40,568 bases of DNA, taken from NCBI GenBank assembly GCA_964421085.1, contig CAYQVO010000037.1, positions 1 through 40,568 of the forward strand, written 5' to 3'. The stretch is from CAYQVO01 sp964421085. GTDB taxonomy: Bacteria; Bdellovibrionota_C; UBA2361; CAYQVO01. Both the position numbers and the translations under genes were made by a program. Position 1 is the first letter of the stretch, and every line of letters begins with the position of its first letter. Below, one piece after another: positions 25,507-35,521 of the stretch. Below the pieces are notes generated by a model, which did not search any database, was not told the origin of the DNA, and saw nothing but the letters and a program-made list of their open reading frames with translations.

Positions 25507-28500
25507 ATGCTGATAGTTCACATCCTGCAGGACATACTCAACACATGGGACCCGATCGGTGTTCTCCAAGGCGGATGCGATGAGTCCTCATGTCCCGGAT
25601 CTTCGTTTTATGCGGTTACTGCGGCCCTTGCAACCCAGGGCTATTACATGCAGGGACAGATTGTAAGCGCTCTTACGTACGGCAATCAGGCATTTGCTGT
25701 TTTCGTTTATGTGTGCGCCGCAATCGCCGGCATCTGCAGCATGGCTCTCGGCATGCCCCCGAAACTTTATCTCTGGTTTTTCATGGGACCTGCGCTCTTT
25801 CACTTTCTTCTGGGGACGGACACAGAGGTAAAAGGCGTCGCGTGGAGTGTGGGCGGGTACATCCAGGATCAGAACGAGGTGTGGCNNNNNNNNNNCGGAG
25901 GAGATGGCGCAGACCATCGTCGACATTGCGAGAAACACAAGCGACATAGACTGGGGTCAATCCTTACTCCAATTGCTCGTAAGCGGCAAACTGCAGATAA
26001 CATTCAACAATAACGTGACTCTCCCCTGGTTCTTTGTGTACATGGACTATCTTATAAGCGACCTTGTACAGCAGATGACATCCTGGTTCGGGTTTTTCTC
26101 GCAGGGCAATGATTTTCTCTCCGCCTCGTCCGCTGCTAACGGGAATCCCGACTACTGGTACCTCCTCTCCAGTCTGAAATGGGAGGTAATGGAAAGCGTG
26201 ACATCGGCGACTTTGAGCAGTCCCGACCTTCGTGATGCCTTTGTAACTTTTCTTGCAGGCGAGTGCGGTGACGCTCTGAAAAGAACCATTAATCAAAGTG
26301 CTTATGTTCAGGCTGCAAATGCGGGCGGATCAAGGAGCGATGTGCCTGCGACGGTTTTTACCGGCGCCGAGCTGAACAAACATGAAAGCTACCAGACCGT
26401 CAAAAAATACCTCAGTCCTGTGAGCGTACCCATCCCCGAAAGCCTTGCTGCATTCGCCTGCAACGGACGCGTGCTGGATGAAAATGAAGGTCGCATGGCA
26501 GCTCCGGACGGAAGCTTCCTCAAGTTCATTAACGCAAATGGCGTGGAATCAAAGTTTCCTGAAATAAAAGAGGCTGCCTCCGGCACCGGCGAAACGACCA
26601 GCAGCGATGGAGCAGGCTGGGAAGAGTTTTTTTACGGAAACGATGGAATGCTCAGATGCAGCGAATATATCGAAACACTGGTGCACGGATTCCGCTGGGA
26701 GGCTGGATTGATATACAACCAGATTATCCGATCGCTTCCGAAGCGTCCAGGCACAGATACGGCTTCAATGTCTTTCACTGGACAGGACCTCGGCCGCTCT
26801 CTCTTTTCCGGGTGGGTTTTCGCTGAGCGCGGAGCAGCGGGCCCGGAAAAAGTCCAAGTACCGACCGACGATAACAGTACGTTTTATCCGGATCTTCTAA
26901 TGAACCTGATAGTGGTTCACCTGTTCCGAAATGAAATGATCGCAGCGCCTCGTCTGGCCAATACTTCTTCGGTGAAAACCTCCGCGGAGAAACAGAAAAA
27001 TTACGTGGAGATGAACCTGAAAACTGTCGGGCAGAAGAGCAAGGCCGGCGAATTCTATGTCTGGGCGAAGATGGTGCCTTATCTCCAGGGCGTCCTTCTT
27101 TACTGTCTTGCGATTGCTTATCCCTTCGTCTGCGTTCTTGTGCTGATACCTGGCTGGCACAAAATACTTTTCACCTGGCTTTCGTTCTGGGTGTGGGTAA
27201 AATTGTGGGATCTTGGATTCGCGATTGTTGTTCTTCTCGAGCGAAGCGTCTGGGCAAGCTTTGGCGGCGGTTCGGATGCCTCGACATGGTGGGCGCCGAT
27301 AGTTGAAATGCGGGGATGGGGACGCGTGAATGTGGACACGACCGCCGGGCAGGCGACTATCGTTTCTCAACCGTTCACCGGATATAGTATTGCTTCTGCT
27401 GCTTCGGGAACCTCGGGTACTGGCTCCGCTCTCATGGATGATACCACATTCGGCCAGGCTATGGGCATTCTCGATCACGCTCTGTGCTCGATGAGCATCA
27501 ATCTCGATCTCAACAATGCATACTACATCTATATAATGACCGGTCTTTATCTGGCGATTCCCGCGGTTATCGGCCAGTGCGTACTTGGCGCTAAAGCGGG
27601 CGCAGCAAGCCTTGCGACCGGAATCATTCAGCCGGTGACGGAAGCGGGGAAGGCGGCGGCGAGCGGGTGGCAGGGAGAGAAGAATGCTCACCTTGCGGCG
27701 AATTCCGGGTCGATTGGTCAGGCGGCGTATGGGAAGGCGTTGAGGAAGAATGGGCTGGCACTGCAGGCGCTGAATTCACAAAACGATGCCTTGGTTAAGG
27801 GAATAGAAGCCCAGGCAATGGGAGCCTATGCACAGGGATATGGAAACTTGAAATCCTCTCTTGGAAATGCGCGGCAGGTGAGTGACTCCTACGGGCAGCT
27901 GGCAAGGCAGGCCCTTTCTTCAGCAATGAATCCTTTTGCATGGATTCCAATGGGGGTTCTCGGGAAACTCGGCACAGGATCCTCGCCCTCTACGATAGAC
28001 TCGGTGTTTCAGAAAGGCTTTGACGCAATGGCTGCTTTAAGCTGGGACAAATTTGAAGGTAGAGGTGGAGCCAACCAGGGTGCCGGAGGAGGTGTCGGTG
28101 CGAGTATGCCTGAGAAATTAGGGCAATTATATCGAAAACCACCTCGAGCGGGCGGAGGAGCTGGTATGCCGGGATTAGGCGGAGGAGCTGCTATGTCGGG
28201 ATTCGGCAGAGGAGCCGGCATGCCGGGATCAGGTGGAGAAGCTGGTGGAGGATCTGGTGTATCAGGAGGCTCGATGGAGGCCGGCGCAGGTCCCAATATG
28301 GACATAGGAGGGGGCGCAGCGGGGCAGACGCCGAGTTCGGGCGCCATAAGTCTCTTCCCTGATTTCGCGCAGGGCCTCAATTTAATTCACCCATGGATGA
28401 CGGCAACACAATCCATCGCAGATCTCGGGTACCAGATTTATAACTCCAATATGGCGGCAGGTTTCGCAAAGAAAGACGCGGAGCTTACAGGACAAGCATC

Positions 28501-29101
28501 AAATTATGGCATTGAGCAGTTCGGGTCAGGCGCGCAACAGTCGCGATACCAAATGATGGGAAGCAGGGCAGGTGAGGCTGCGGGCTTTGCCGGAGAATCT
28601 GCTGTTTGGGAAGCAAAAAATAGCGTTGCAAGTATGGCATCTGGTGAACTTGCCGCAATGGGCCTAAATTCCGGCACCTTGGCACCTGGGCCAAAGCCGC
28701 AGGGTCTTGCTATGGCCTCAGCGGGCCTTATCGATTCCGCAGCTACAACGGCCTGGAATATGCCGGCAAGCGATGGTATGGAAAAATTTATCGAAGGGCA
28801 TCATTCCTCTCTGTATGGTGCGTTTGGAGCTCCAAGAATAATGGCGGCGTATAATGACAACATCCAGAGCAGGGAGAAGGCTGCGCAAGGCGAGGTTGAA
28901 GGTCTCCAAGCCTTCTCACGCGATATGGTGGATTCAGGACAGAGAGTAGGAGGACTGGTTGGACGTCAGAGTCTCCCCGGCTCACTGGATTCAGCGCAAT
29001 CGGGCGGAGTAACGGGTCCAGTTCACATTGAGCTTAAAGTTGGTAAAACGCCGATGTCCGCTGCATCCCTGGAGAAGAGCAAAGGTCTTTTATCCCGCTG
29101 A
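25507..29101 (+). CDS. TraG-like polytopic membrane protein (mating-pair stabilisation type), interrupted by an assembly gap
   Basis: One long gene of roughly 1200 residues is split by ten N at 25886-25895. The two sides are in different frames only because the N count is arbitrary. The N-terminal part has hydrophobic helices (FAVFVYVCAAIAGICSMALG and LYLWFFMGPALFHFLL). More helices lie near 27070-27270 (VPYLQGVLLYCLAIAYPFVC, WVWVKLWDLGFAIVVLLE) and 27520-27600 (YIYIMTGLYLAIPAVIGQCV). This fits the membrane half of TraG of F-type conjugation, which mediates mating-pair stabilisation. The C-terminal ~500 residues are Gly/Ala/Ser-rich and include a tandem repeat. A GAGGAG lies 10 bp before the ATG. 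Family assignment rests on membrane topology and gene order. Confidence 0.6.
25886..25895. other. Run of ten N (scaffold join) inside the TraG-like gene
   Basis: Ten undetermined bases. The open frame on the left (from 25507) and on the right (to 29101) differ by a shift. The run is probably a fixed-size placeholder, so the true spacing and the apparent frameshift cannot be judged. Confidence 0.98.
28151..28258 (+). repeat. Four 27-bp tandem repeats in the TraG-like gene
   Basis: Imperfect units start at 28151, 28178, 28205 and 28232. Each encodes nine residues of the type GGGAGMPGL, GGGAAMSGF, GRGAGMPGS and GGEAGGGSG. They form a flexible Gly/Met/Pro linker. The repeats are in frame, so copy number could vary without breaking the gene. 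The fourth unit is degenerate. Confidence 0.85.
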
Positions 29102-29110
29102 TCTGTTTAT

Positions 29111-29143
29111 GCCTGGCGGTTTTTGAAGGGCAGGCGGTTTTTT
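29111..29143 (+). terminator. Weak intrinsic terminator after the TraG-like gene
   Basis: A 5-bp stem (29111-29115 with 29131-29135) has a 15-base loop and is followed by GG and six T (29138-29143). It lies 10 bp after the stop. The short stem makes it weak. It would separate the TraF/H/G-like genes from the ORFan block downstream. Confidence 0.35.
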
Positions 29144-29215
29144 CCCCAGCTGCGTAGAGAATCACAATTCACTGTTACCGAAGGAGGCAGCTTCCAGAGT
29201 TTTTTTCCCCAGCTG
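29138..29215. repeat. Direct 15-bp repeat with T-run in the intergenic region
   Basis: The sequence TTTTTTCCCCAGCTG occurs perfectly at 29138-29152 and again at 29201-29215, 63 bp apart. Both copies fall in the 262-bp gap between the TraG-like gene and the next gene. The gap otherwise holds the weak terminator and a strong Shine-Dalgarno (GGGAGG at 29353-29358) for the gene at 29364. The repeats could be a protein-binding site or a trace of a duplication. Confidence 0.6.
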
Positions 29216-29363
29216 GATGCAACACAAACTTATTTTTCCCCATAAACATATTTAAGAGCTGTGACGATGCTTTCATTGATATATGCAAAGCAGCGTAGAT
29301 TGTCAGGGGGTATTCCGACTTGATCAAGGAAGAACTTTTCAAGGTTAAAATAGGGAGGTATTT

Positions 29364-31949
29364 ATGCTGCGCTCGACTTTTACCGCCAATCGGCATGGAT
29401 CAGATGCGGCCTATACACAGGCATCAAGAATTGCAGACATATCCCTTTCTCATATCAAGGATGCCGGGATAGATAACTCCAGGCAGCCTACCGGGTACAC
29501 AATTTATGAGATTCTGGGTGTCCGCAATCCTGAGAATGGGGCTGTGTTCGGCGACGCTCGCCTTGACTACCTGGAGCAAAGCATTGTAAGCGTGGCGAAA
29601 CGGCAGATTGAAGCCAGCGAAGTAGACCCGGATTTGGCTTCTCAAGCTTGTGATCTTATCGACGGCGCCATTTATTTCCTGAGAAAACCCACTAAAGCCG
29701 GACATGCCGAGTTGGAATACCGGGTTCATGAGCCTTTCATCCACAGGGCCCGGAATTTCAGGGATCACGAGATGTTAGGAATCGAGCTTCCGCCCTGGGA
29801 CGGAAGCGGAACCTCGCCGGGGTTTGACCCTAAAGAGCTTCAGGCTGCATGTACAAAAGCAGAAGTAGCGAGAGTTTATTTTACCTCCCTGAGGGGAGAT
29901 CCTGAATTTGCGCCTTTTGCCGGGGGCCTTGATCATGTAGTTCAGAAGCTCCAGGATGCGCTGGAAAAGCTTGAGCATTTTATCACAGATCGTGATCATG
30001 GTGCCAATTACGTTGCTGATGAATATGCTTTCGGGGAGAGGCTGGCTAATGCCGGGCTTGCCGAGGAGCTTGTGAAACGCTTGGAGCGCGTTACCGTCGA
30101 GGAAGCCTTCGGAGGGAGCTGGCTCAAAGACATAGACTATATCAAGCATCCTTTTGCTCTGCTCAACTGGCTCGAAGGCGAGAAAAACCTTGAAGAACAC
30201 AGGAACGCCTGTCCTGACGATAGCCTGATGGCTAGATATCTAAGGGAAGTTGCCTCGGTCGAAGAGGTGGCAGAAGCGCTTTATAAGAAGCTTATCGATC
30301 TGCAGGACGCCGTCGAAGATGATGGTGTATGGCGTCAGGCGGGCAGGAGTGAGGCAGAGTCGAATGAGCTTAAGGGAAAGGCGCTTAATGCAGTGAATCG
30401 TATGCTTGATGCTGTGCAGAGCGATACGGGGTGTGAATACAGCCGGAATCGTACGACCGGCGCAATTACGGTTAGTCTCGTGGACCGGGATGCGATGCCG
30501 GCAGTCGTAGGGCGAGGACTGGAGTGTGTCTTTGATCGTATTAACAGTCATCCGGTCACAAAGAAAGATTTCGATAATCTTAAAGCCGGTCGTGATCGTT
30601 ATGAAAAGGGGAAGACAAGCCGAAGTAACTGGCTCGAGGCCGACCCGACGCTCGATATAATAAATTCATCTTTGGGCATCCTTTCAATCGGTGATAAGAA
30701 TGACTGGAGAGCTGCTCACATAATAAACAACCGGGAAGGTTTACTTGACGAACTTATGGCTCTTGCCTGCGATGCTGTTGATAAAGGAAGAGCGCAAAAT
30801 CAAAGAAGAGCGCAAGATGAGGATCTTGAGTCCAAGATCAAACGTGCTCAGGAATATATCACAAATAGTCTCCGCGTCGCGCGGCTTGTGGGTCAAGAGC
30901 TGACAACAGGAAAGAGTATCCGGCAGATTCTCAGGGATATGGGTGAAACCGCGGGCTTCCTCGATCCGCGAAGAATGAACTTAAGTTACCTTGCTTTGCC
31001 TGTGTCAATTGCTGCCGGCGTCGAACTGGCAATAGTGTCTGGTGTTCCGGCACTTCTGAATCACTTTATGGGTCCTGGAGCGCCCAATCTTTTCGGGGGC
31101 TGGATGGGATATGCTTTCATCGGCTTTACAGCCCTTACAATCTTTGGAGGGCTCTGGAAATTTCTTTCCAATAAGACTTACCAGTGGACAGCCGGAGCTT
31201 ATACTAATGCCTTGATAACCGACTTCGAGAACGGAAAACAGCAGATGTATAATCTCCAGGAAGCACCGGGCCGGCAGCAGATGCTCGATCTTTTCAAGAA
31301 CTTCACGATTGCTCTTATAGCTTTATCAGGACAGGAAAAGCTGCCACTGGAGATTGCAGGGAAAGACAAGACTCTCGAACAGGCGGTAAGGGATCATTTT
31401 GAAGAGCTGGACCAGGCATGGCCGGACTCCGGCATCGGACTGCCTGTACAACCGGGTGTCAACACTCTGGTAAAGAGACAGGAACTCCTCAACGAGAAGG
31501 CGCAGGAACTCAGGCGTGCGTTGCTTAAAGCTGATCTGAGGATGAAACCCGAAGTGCCGCAGTTCCTCCTGCCACTCTTCAAGGGCTTGTTGAGGCATAC
31601 AGGGAGAAACGATCTTGGGATGGCAATTTTCAACGCATTGATAAGCTATCAGCGATGTCTGCCTTTCGGTGAAGTTGCAAAGATGGCCGGCTCAGATGCT
31701 GCAGTCAATATTCTCCTGCAATTCATGACAGGTGAAATAGATGAGAAATACAAAGAGATCCTGGAAACGGCCGGTATATCGTTCGGGGAAAAAGACCAGA
31801 GGGGTGGTGTGATAAACGGCCTCGTCCCGATGATTGTTGCGTACAGGCATCCGGGCCTTGTGAACAACAATTTCCTGGCCAATATAGTTGGATGGGTGGC
31901 CTATCTTCCGAAGAGAGTTATCGATTTCGGTTTGCGGGGCAGATTTTAA
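29364..31949 (+). CDS. Large unknown protein with N-terminal J-like segment and two membrane helices
   Basis: Protein of 861 residues with no family that I recognise. Near residues 43-110 the pattern resembles a J-domain: IYEILGV, a helix with EQSIVSVAKRQIEA, then ACDLIDGAIYFL and a Tyr-Arg end. The HPD tripeptide needed to stimulate Hsp70 is absent. A long, mostly helical, charged middle follows. Two hydrophobic helices sit at about 539-568 and 579-602. The C-terminal ~260 residues are again soluble-looking. The Shine-Dalgarno GGGAGG is 5 bases before the ATG, one of the strongest here. It begins a six-gene ORFan block in the same orientation as the TraG-like gene. Confidence 0.6.
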   Translation: MLRSTFTANRHGSDAAYTQASRIADISLSHIKDAGIDNSRQPTGYTIYEILGVRNPENGAVFGDARLDYLEQSIVSVAKRQIEASEVDPDLASQACDLIDGAIYFLRKPTKAGHAELEYRVHEPFIHRARNFRDHEMLGIELPPWDGSGTSPGFDPKELQAACTKAEVARVYFTSLRGDPEFAPFAGGLDHVVQKLQDALEKLEHFITDRDHGANYVADEYAFGERLANAGLAEELVKRLERVTVEEAFGGSWLKDIDYIKHPFALLNWLEGEKNLEEHRNACPDDSLMARYLREVASVEEVAEALYKKLIDLQDAVEDDGVWRQAGRSEAESNELKGKALNAVNRMLDAVQSDTGCEYSRNRTTGAITVSLVDRDAMPAVVGRGLECVFDRINSHPVTKKDFDNLKAGRDRYEKGKTSRSNWLEADPTLDIINSSLGILSIGDKNDWRAAHIINNREGLLDELMALACDAVDKGRAQNQRRAQDEDLESKIKRAQEYITNSLRVARLVGQELTTGKSIRQILRDMGETAGFLDPRRMNLSYLALPVSIAAGVELAIVSGVPALLNHFMGPGAPNLFGGWMGYAFIGFTALTIFGGLWKFLSNKTYQWTAGAYTNALITDFENGKQQMYNLQEAPGRQQMLDLFKNFTIALIALSGQEKLPLEIAGKDKTLEQAVRDHFEELDQAWPDSGIGLPVQPGVNTLVKRQELLNEKAQELRRALLKADLRMKPEVPQFLLPLFKGLLRHTGRNDLGMAIFNALISYQRCLPFGEVAKMAGSDAAVNILLQFMTGEIDEKYKEILETAGISFGEKDQRGGVINGLVPMIVAYRHPGLVNNNFLANIVGWVAYLPKRVIDFGLRGRF

Positions 31950-31995
31950 GAGTCAGGAAGGTTGACTATATTGTCAGGTTAGGAGCAGGTATCAT

Positions 31996-34593
31996 ATGAG
32001 GTCTCCCGTAGAGGGATATAGAGATGTGTCCTGGCTTTATAATGATGCCGTGAATAACCGGCTTGCCATCGGATTTCCAAACATGGAACCCGGGATAAGC
32101 GACGGCCGGTGGCAGGTGCGAAGTCTGGGAACGTATATATTTCCCTATGGAGCTGATGGGCCGGAAACAAGCTCGCTGGCGGCGCAGCTTGATCAGCGAA
32201 ACCAGTTATGGTCCAAACTACTTGACGGCATTCGCCCGGAGGAACGTCCTGTAATAGCGCCGGCAATGCTTCCGGCCCGTTGGTTCTTCGGCCTGAATCT
32301 CGCCATGCCGCGTGAGCTGGTCATGGTTGTGTCACGCAACCCGGTTGGAGAACTTGGGTGGATACCAGGACCGGGGCAGGAGCCTGACGGAACCTATAAA
32401 ATCGAGGCTCCGGAAGAGGGGAAAAGAGAAATCGAGATTCTTTCCCGCAGGAACGATATCTTCGGCTCGATTAGGTGGGGACGCCATAAATGGGGCTCAG
32501 GTTTTCCGAGATGTTACCGGCTTGCGGTTGACACCAAGGCCGGCATGGATGAATTGAGAAAAGATGGCGATTCTTCAAGGAGTGCCGTAAATTCAGCAGA
32601 GGCGATGGATCTGGGAGCACAGAAAACCCTGCTGAACACCCTTCATGAGCTTCCGGATACTGCCAGTATCATCACCCTGTTTCCTTTTTATGAAATGTTA
32701 TATCGGCTCTACAAGACTGAACAGAGTGTTACATCCCCATACTGGGGAGGCCTTCTTTTCGTGAAGGACGAAAACGTTTCAATGAACGGAGAGAGGGATG
32801 TCGATCCGCGTTTTCTGGAGGAAGTGACAGATCCCGCGACAGGAAAGACAAGGACTCGTTTCCGCAAGTTCCGTTCGTCTACGCATCTCCAGCAGGTAAG
32901 CGATGCCATAGCTGCGATGCAGGAGGAAGAAATTACCAGGAACGGGGAGATATTCATCCGCTCGAACCAGAACGGAGAAGGGTGCCAGACGATTATAAGC
33001 GTAGCCCCGGGGCCTGTTTACCGGGGTCTTACCAGGAGGGAGATAGAGGGAGAGGCTGAATTCGACAAAGAAGATATATTCGAGCCTGTGGAAGAGTTTC
33101 TGCCGGAGATGATGTATTGGAACGCCATGGCGGAAGTCATGGATGTGATTGATCGCATGAAAGATCAACAGCCTGGATTAGAGATAAAGAATATCTTCGT
33201 ATACTCCATGAATCTGCCGTGGGCAAAATATGCTGAGCTTAGGGGGGGGGATCCGGATCTACCGGTTGGCGACGCAGAAGTGGATCTCCAGAGTGTCCAT
33301 GTGTTTATTCATTTCGGCGGGGTGGAAGACTGCTACCGACCTGAGGAGGCAAACCAGGGAGATCATTTTGTGGCAATGGATGCAAAGCCCAACGATCCGT
33401 ACTGGCTCGGCAATGGCGATCCTGAATATGCGATGATTTCTCATGGGAGTGGATATGGGAAGGACGTTATCTGGCACGACATAGAAGAGCAGGTCCCGAG
33501 TGCCGGTGTCATGACCAGCAATGGCGAGCTGGGATTTTTCAGCCTCGAGGTCATCATCCCGCAGTTCGGAGGGAATGAGCCTTATCCTGAAGGCGTAAAT
33601 ATCATGGATGTTTTCCGTGATGTGGATACCAGGTTTCTTAATCGGATGATTCGCTTCCCTGATGACAGAGTTCTGGGGATAGGTCCTATGGGTATCGTAT
33701 CAGGGCCTGGAACGTTCCCTCCTTTCTACGGCGGCTTTGAGTTCCTTCGGGGCTACCGGTTCACATTCCTGTGCACATTCAAGCCGTCAGGGCCGGACTG
33801 GAGAGCATATTCCACAGCGCACGTCGCGAGGAAACTCTCAGGAGATAAAGACAAGCAGAGGTTTGCAAATCTTTCTGGTCGGAGTATCCGGGAAGTGCTT
33901 GAGATGGCGGATCCTTCGACGCCCCCAATAGACCGTTTTTTCGAAACGGGCGCTGACGGAAAATTCAATGCGAACATGCTTCCTCATGTAATACGGGGAC
34001 GGGATGTCCAGGAGAGGATGGAAAGTCAGCTCAAGGTCCCGATAGAAGGCGCCCTGGGTTCAACTCTGGGGGTAAAGACGATATTTAATTTCTCTCCTGT
34101 TGACACGGATGGCGCAAGTGGGGCACTAAACCGGACAGCTTGGCTCTGTAAGATTCGTGATGCTGCAGAGGGCAATGCGGTAGGAGCATTGATACCCGGC
34201 TGGCTTTACTGGGGTCAGGATCTTGCAGTTGGAACAGGCGAGATGGAGCCGGGCATGTACAGCATGTTCGGATTTGAACATTTTGCAACAATGATCTGCG
34301 TGCCGGCAGAACTGGGAGAGGCAGAGCTTAGAGAAGTTACAGGACCGTCAATAATTAGAGAGCCCAGGGTTTTTCCGTGGACGCCTGATGATATAGAAAA
34401 AATCCCTCCAGAGTTGGCTCCTTACATTATTCTCGGAGTTCCCATGGGAGCAGGCCAGGGGGAGATTCGCCGGGGATTTCTTTCGGCCAGAAGAGTGCTG
34501 AGCGAAAACGGCAGCGGGCTGATCACTGATCCGGAAATGATAGGGCGTTATCTGCGGATGATTGCCGGAGCCTATGAAAGATTGCGCAAATAA
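31996..34593 (+). CDS. Large unknown protein with C-terminal J-like segment
   Basis: Protein of 865 residues with no signal peptide or clear membrane helix, so probably cytoplasmic. The body is mixed alpha/beta, rich in Trp, Pro and Gly, with no motif I can name. The last ~55 residues read like a J-domain without HPD: APYIILGVPMGAGQGEIRRG, a helix with SARRVL, then MIAGAYERL at the end. The upstream neighbour has a similar J-like segment at its N-terminus. AGGAG at 31981-31985 precedes the ATG by 10 bases, and the gap to the previous gene is 46 bp. They are probably co-expressed and may interact. Confidence 0.6.
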   Translation: MRSPVEGYRDVSWLYNDAVNNRLAIGFPNMEPGISDGRWQVRSLGTYIFPYGADGPETSSLAAQLDQRNQLWSKLLDGIRPEERPVIAPAMLPARWFFGLNLAMPRELVMVVSRNPVGELGWIPGPGQEPDGTYKIEAPEEGKREIEILSRRNDIFGSIRWGRHKWGSGFPRCYRLAVDTKAGMDELRKDGDSSRSAVNSAEAMDLGAQKTLLNTLHELPDTASIITLFPFYEMLYRLYKTEQSVTSPYWGGLLFVKDENVSMNGERDVDPRFLEEVTDPATGKTRTRFRKFRSSTHLQQVSDAIAAMQEEEITRNGEIFIRSNQNGEGCQTIISVAPGPVYRGLTRREIEGEAEFDKEDIFEPVEEFLPEMMYWNAMAEVMDVIDRMKDQQPGLEIKNIFVYSMNLPWAKYAELRGGDPDLPVGDAEVDLQSVHVFIHFGGVEDCYRPEEANQGDHFVAMDAKPNDPYWLGNGDPEYAMISHGSGYGKDVIWHDIEEQVPSAGVMTSNGELGFFSLEVIIPQFGGNEPYPEGVNIMDVFRDVDTRFLNRMIRFPDDRVLGIGPMGIVSGPGTFPPFYGGFEFLRGYRFTFLCTFKPSGPDWRAYSTAHVARKLSGDKDKQRFANLSGRSIREVLEMADPSTPPIDRFFETGADGKFNANMLPHVIRGRDVQERMESQLKVPIEGALGSTLGVKTIFNFSPVDTDGASGALNRTAWLCKIRDAAEGNAVGALIPGWLYWGQDLAVGTGEMEPGMYSMFGFEHFATMICVPAELGEAELREVTGPSIIREPRVFPWTPDDIEKIPPELAPYIILGVPMGAGQGEIRRGFLSARRVLSENGSGLITDPEMIGRYLRMIAGAYERLRK

Positions 34594-34822
34594 AAATCAG
34601 CAGATTCTGCAGCTGCTGCCGCGAAACGCCTAACGATTTTAGTGTATTAAATCTATTCCGGGCAGCCATGATTTTTTCATTTCATGATACGCGTATCCTC
34701 AAATCCCCATAACTCTTTATGAAAGGAGAAAGGAGCGTTGCGCCGGATAGCGCGTGAGGAATCAGAATGCTCCAGCGAGGGATAGATTCCATTTATTTTT
34801 CTTAGGTTTTGGAGATTGAGCA

Positions 34823-35494
34823 ATGACCAGAGGAGCGACACCAGTACAACCACCAGTACGGGGGGACAGGCCTGATCCAGGAACAGCAATAGTGCCTTTC
34901 CATGGAGTGTCGGGGCCTGTGGCTGTGCGTGAGACAACGCAGACAACGGTCGTCGATAGAACCAGAGTAGCAGGGCCTGTAGGTCCCTTTGATTTTGGAC
35001 CATGGGCCGGCGCTGATCCCCAGCCGCGTGTTTTATCGGTCACATCAGGGTCCGGTGGTCCAAGCGGAGAATCGTCGCCTCAGAGGACACCAACCCAAGG
35101 AGCTGAAGGGGCAGGCGCGGGGACAACCTCGACCCCCGGCAGTCCCGACTTGGATGCAAAGATTGCGGCATATGAGAAAGATCTCAGGAAAGAAGGATTG
35201 AGGCTGTACAAAGCAGAAATGGGGGCGCTTCCAGCGAAAGTACTCAAAAATTCTTTCTATGCGCTTGTCTGTATGCAGGTAATCCATCCTTTGACGATGT
35301 TCGGCGTCCTTCCCGTCGCAACTGCGGGTCTTATAGTTCCTGCTGCGTGTGTTATTGCGGCTGGAATGGCTGTTTCGGGATGGCGCAATGCAAGCGCAAG
35401 GAAGAACGCCCCGTTGAACGACTGGTACAAAAGAGTTCGGGAGCAGGAGATTGAAGAAGGTCTTCGAGCGAAGCGGACACAACCCTCTCCGTAG
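34823..35494 (+). CDS. Small membrane protein with Pro/Gly/Thr-rich N-terminus
   Basis: Unknown protein of 223 residues. The first ~110 residues are disordered-looking, rich in Pro, Gly, Thr and Ser. A charged helix at about 110-140 leads to two closely spaced membrane helices at about 143-162 and 165-187. The C-terminus is basic and polar. GGAG at 34811-34814 is 8 bp before the ATG. The 229-bp gap upstream has only a small hairpin (CAGCAG with CTGCTG near 34600-34620) and no T tract. The two-helix hairpin topology could anchor a partner to the membrane. Confidence 0.55.
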   Translation: MTRGATPVQPPVRGDRPDPGTAIVPFHGVSGPVAVRETTQTTVVDRTRVAGPVGPFDFGPWAGADPQPRVLSVTSGSGGPSGESSPQRTPTQGAEGAGAGTTSTPGSPDLDAKIAAYEKDLRKEGLRLYKAEMGALPAKVLKNSFYALVCMQVIHPLTMFGVLPVATAGLIVPAACVIAAGMAVSGWRNASARKNAPLNDWYKRVREQEIEEGLRAKRTQPSP

Positions 35495-35521
35495 AGGCAG
35501 GCTATTTACAGGAGATTCGTG

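Noticed and set aside
28009..28380. Minus-strand Pro-rich frame across the Gly-rich repeats
   Set aside because: It is the complement of the Gly/Ala-rich TraG-like sequence, so the Pro-rich look is an artefact.
34594..34620. Hairpin after the 865-residue gene as a terminator
   Set aside because: It has only a 6-bp stem and no T tract, so I do not call it.
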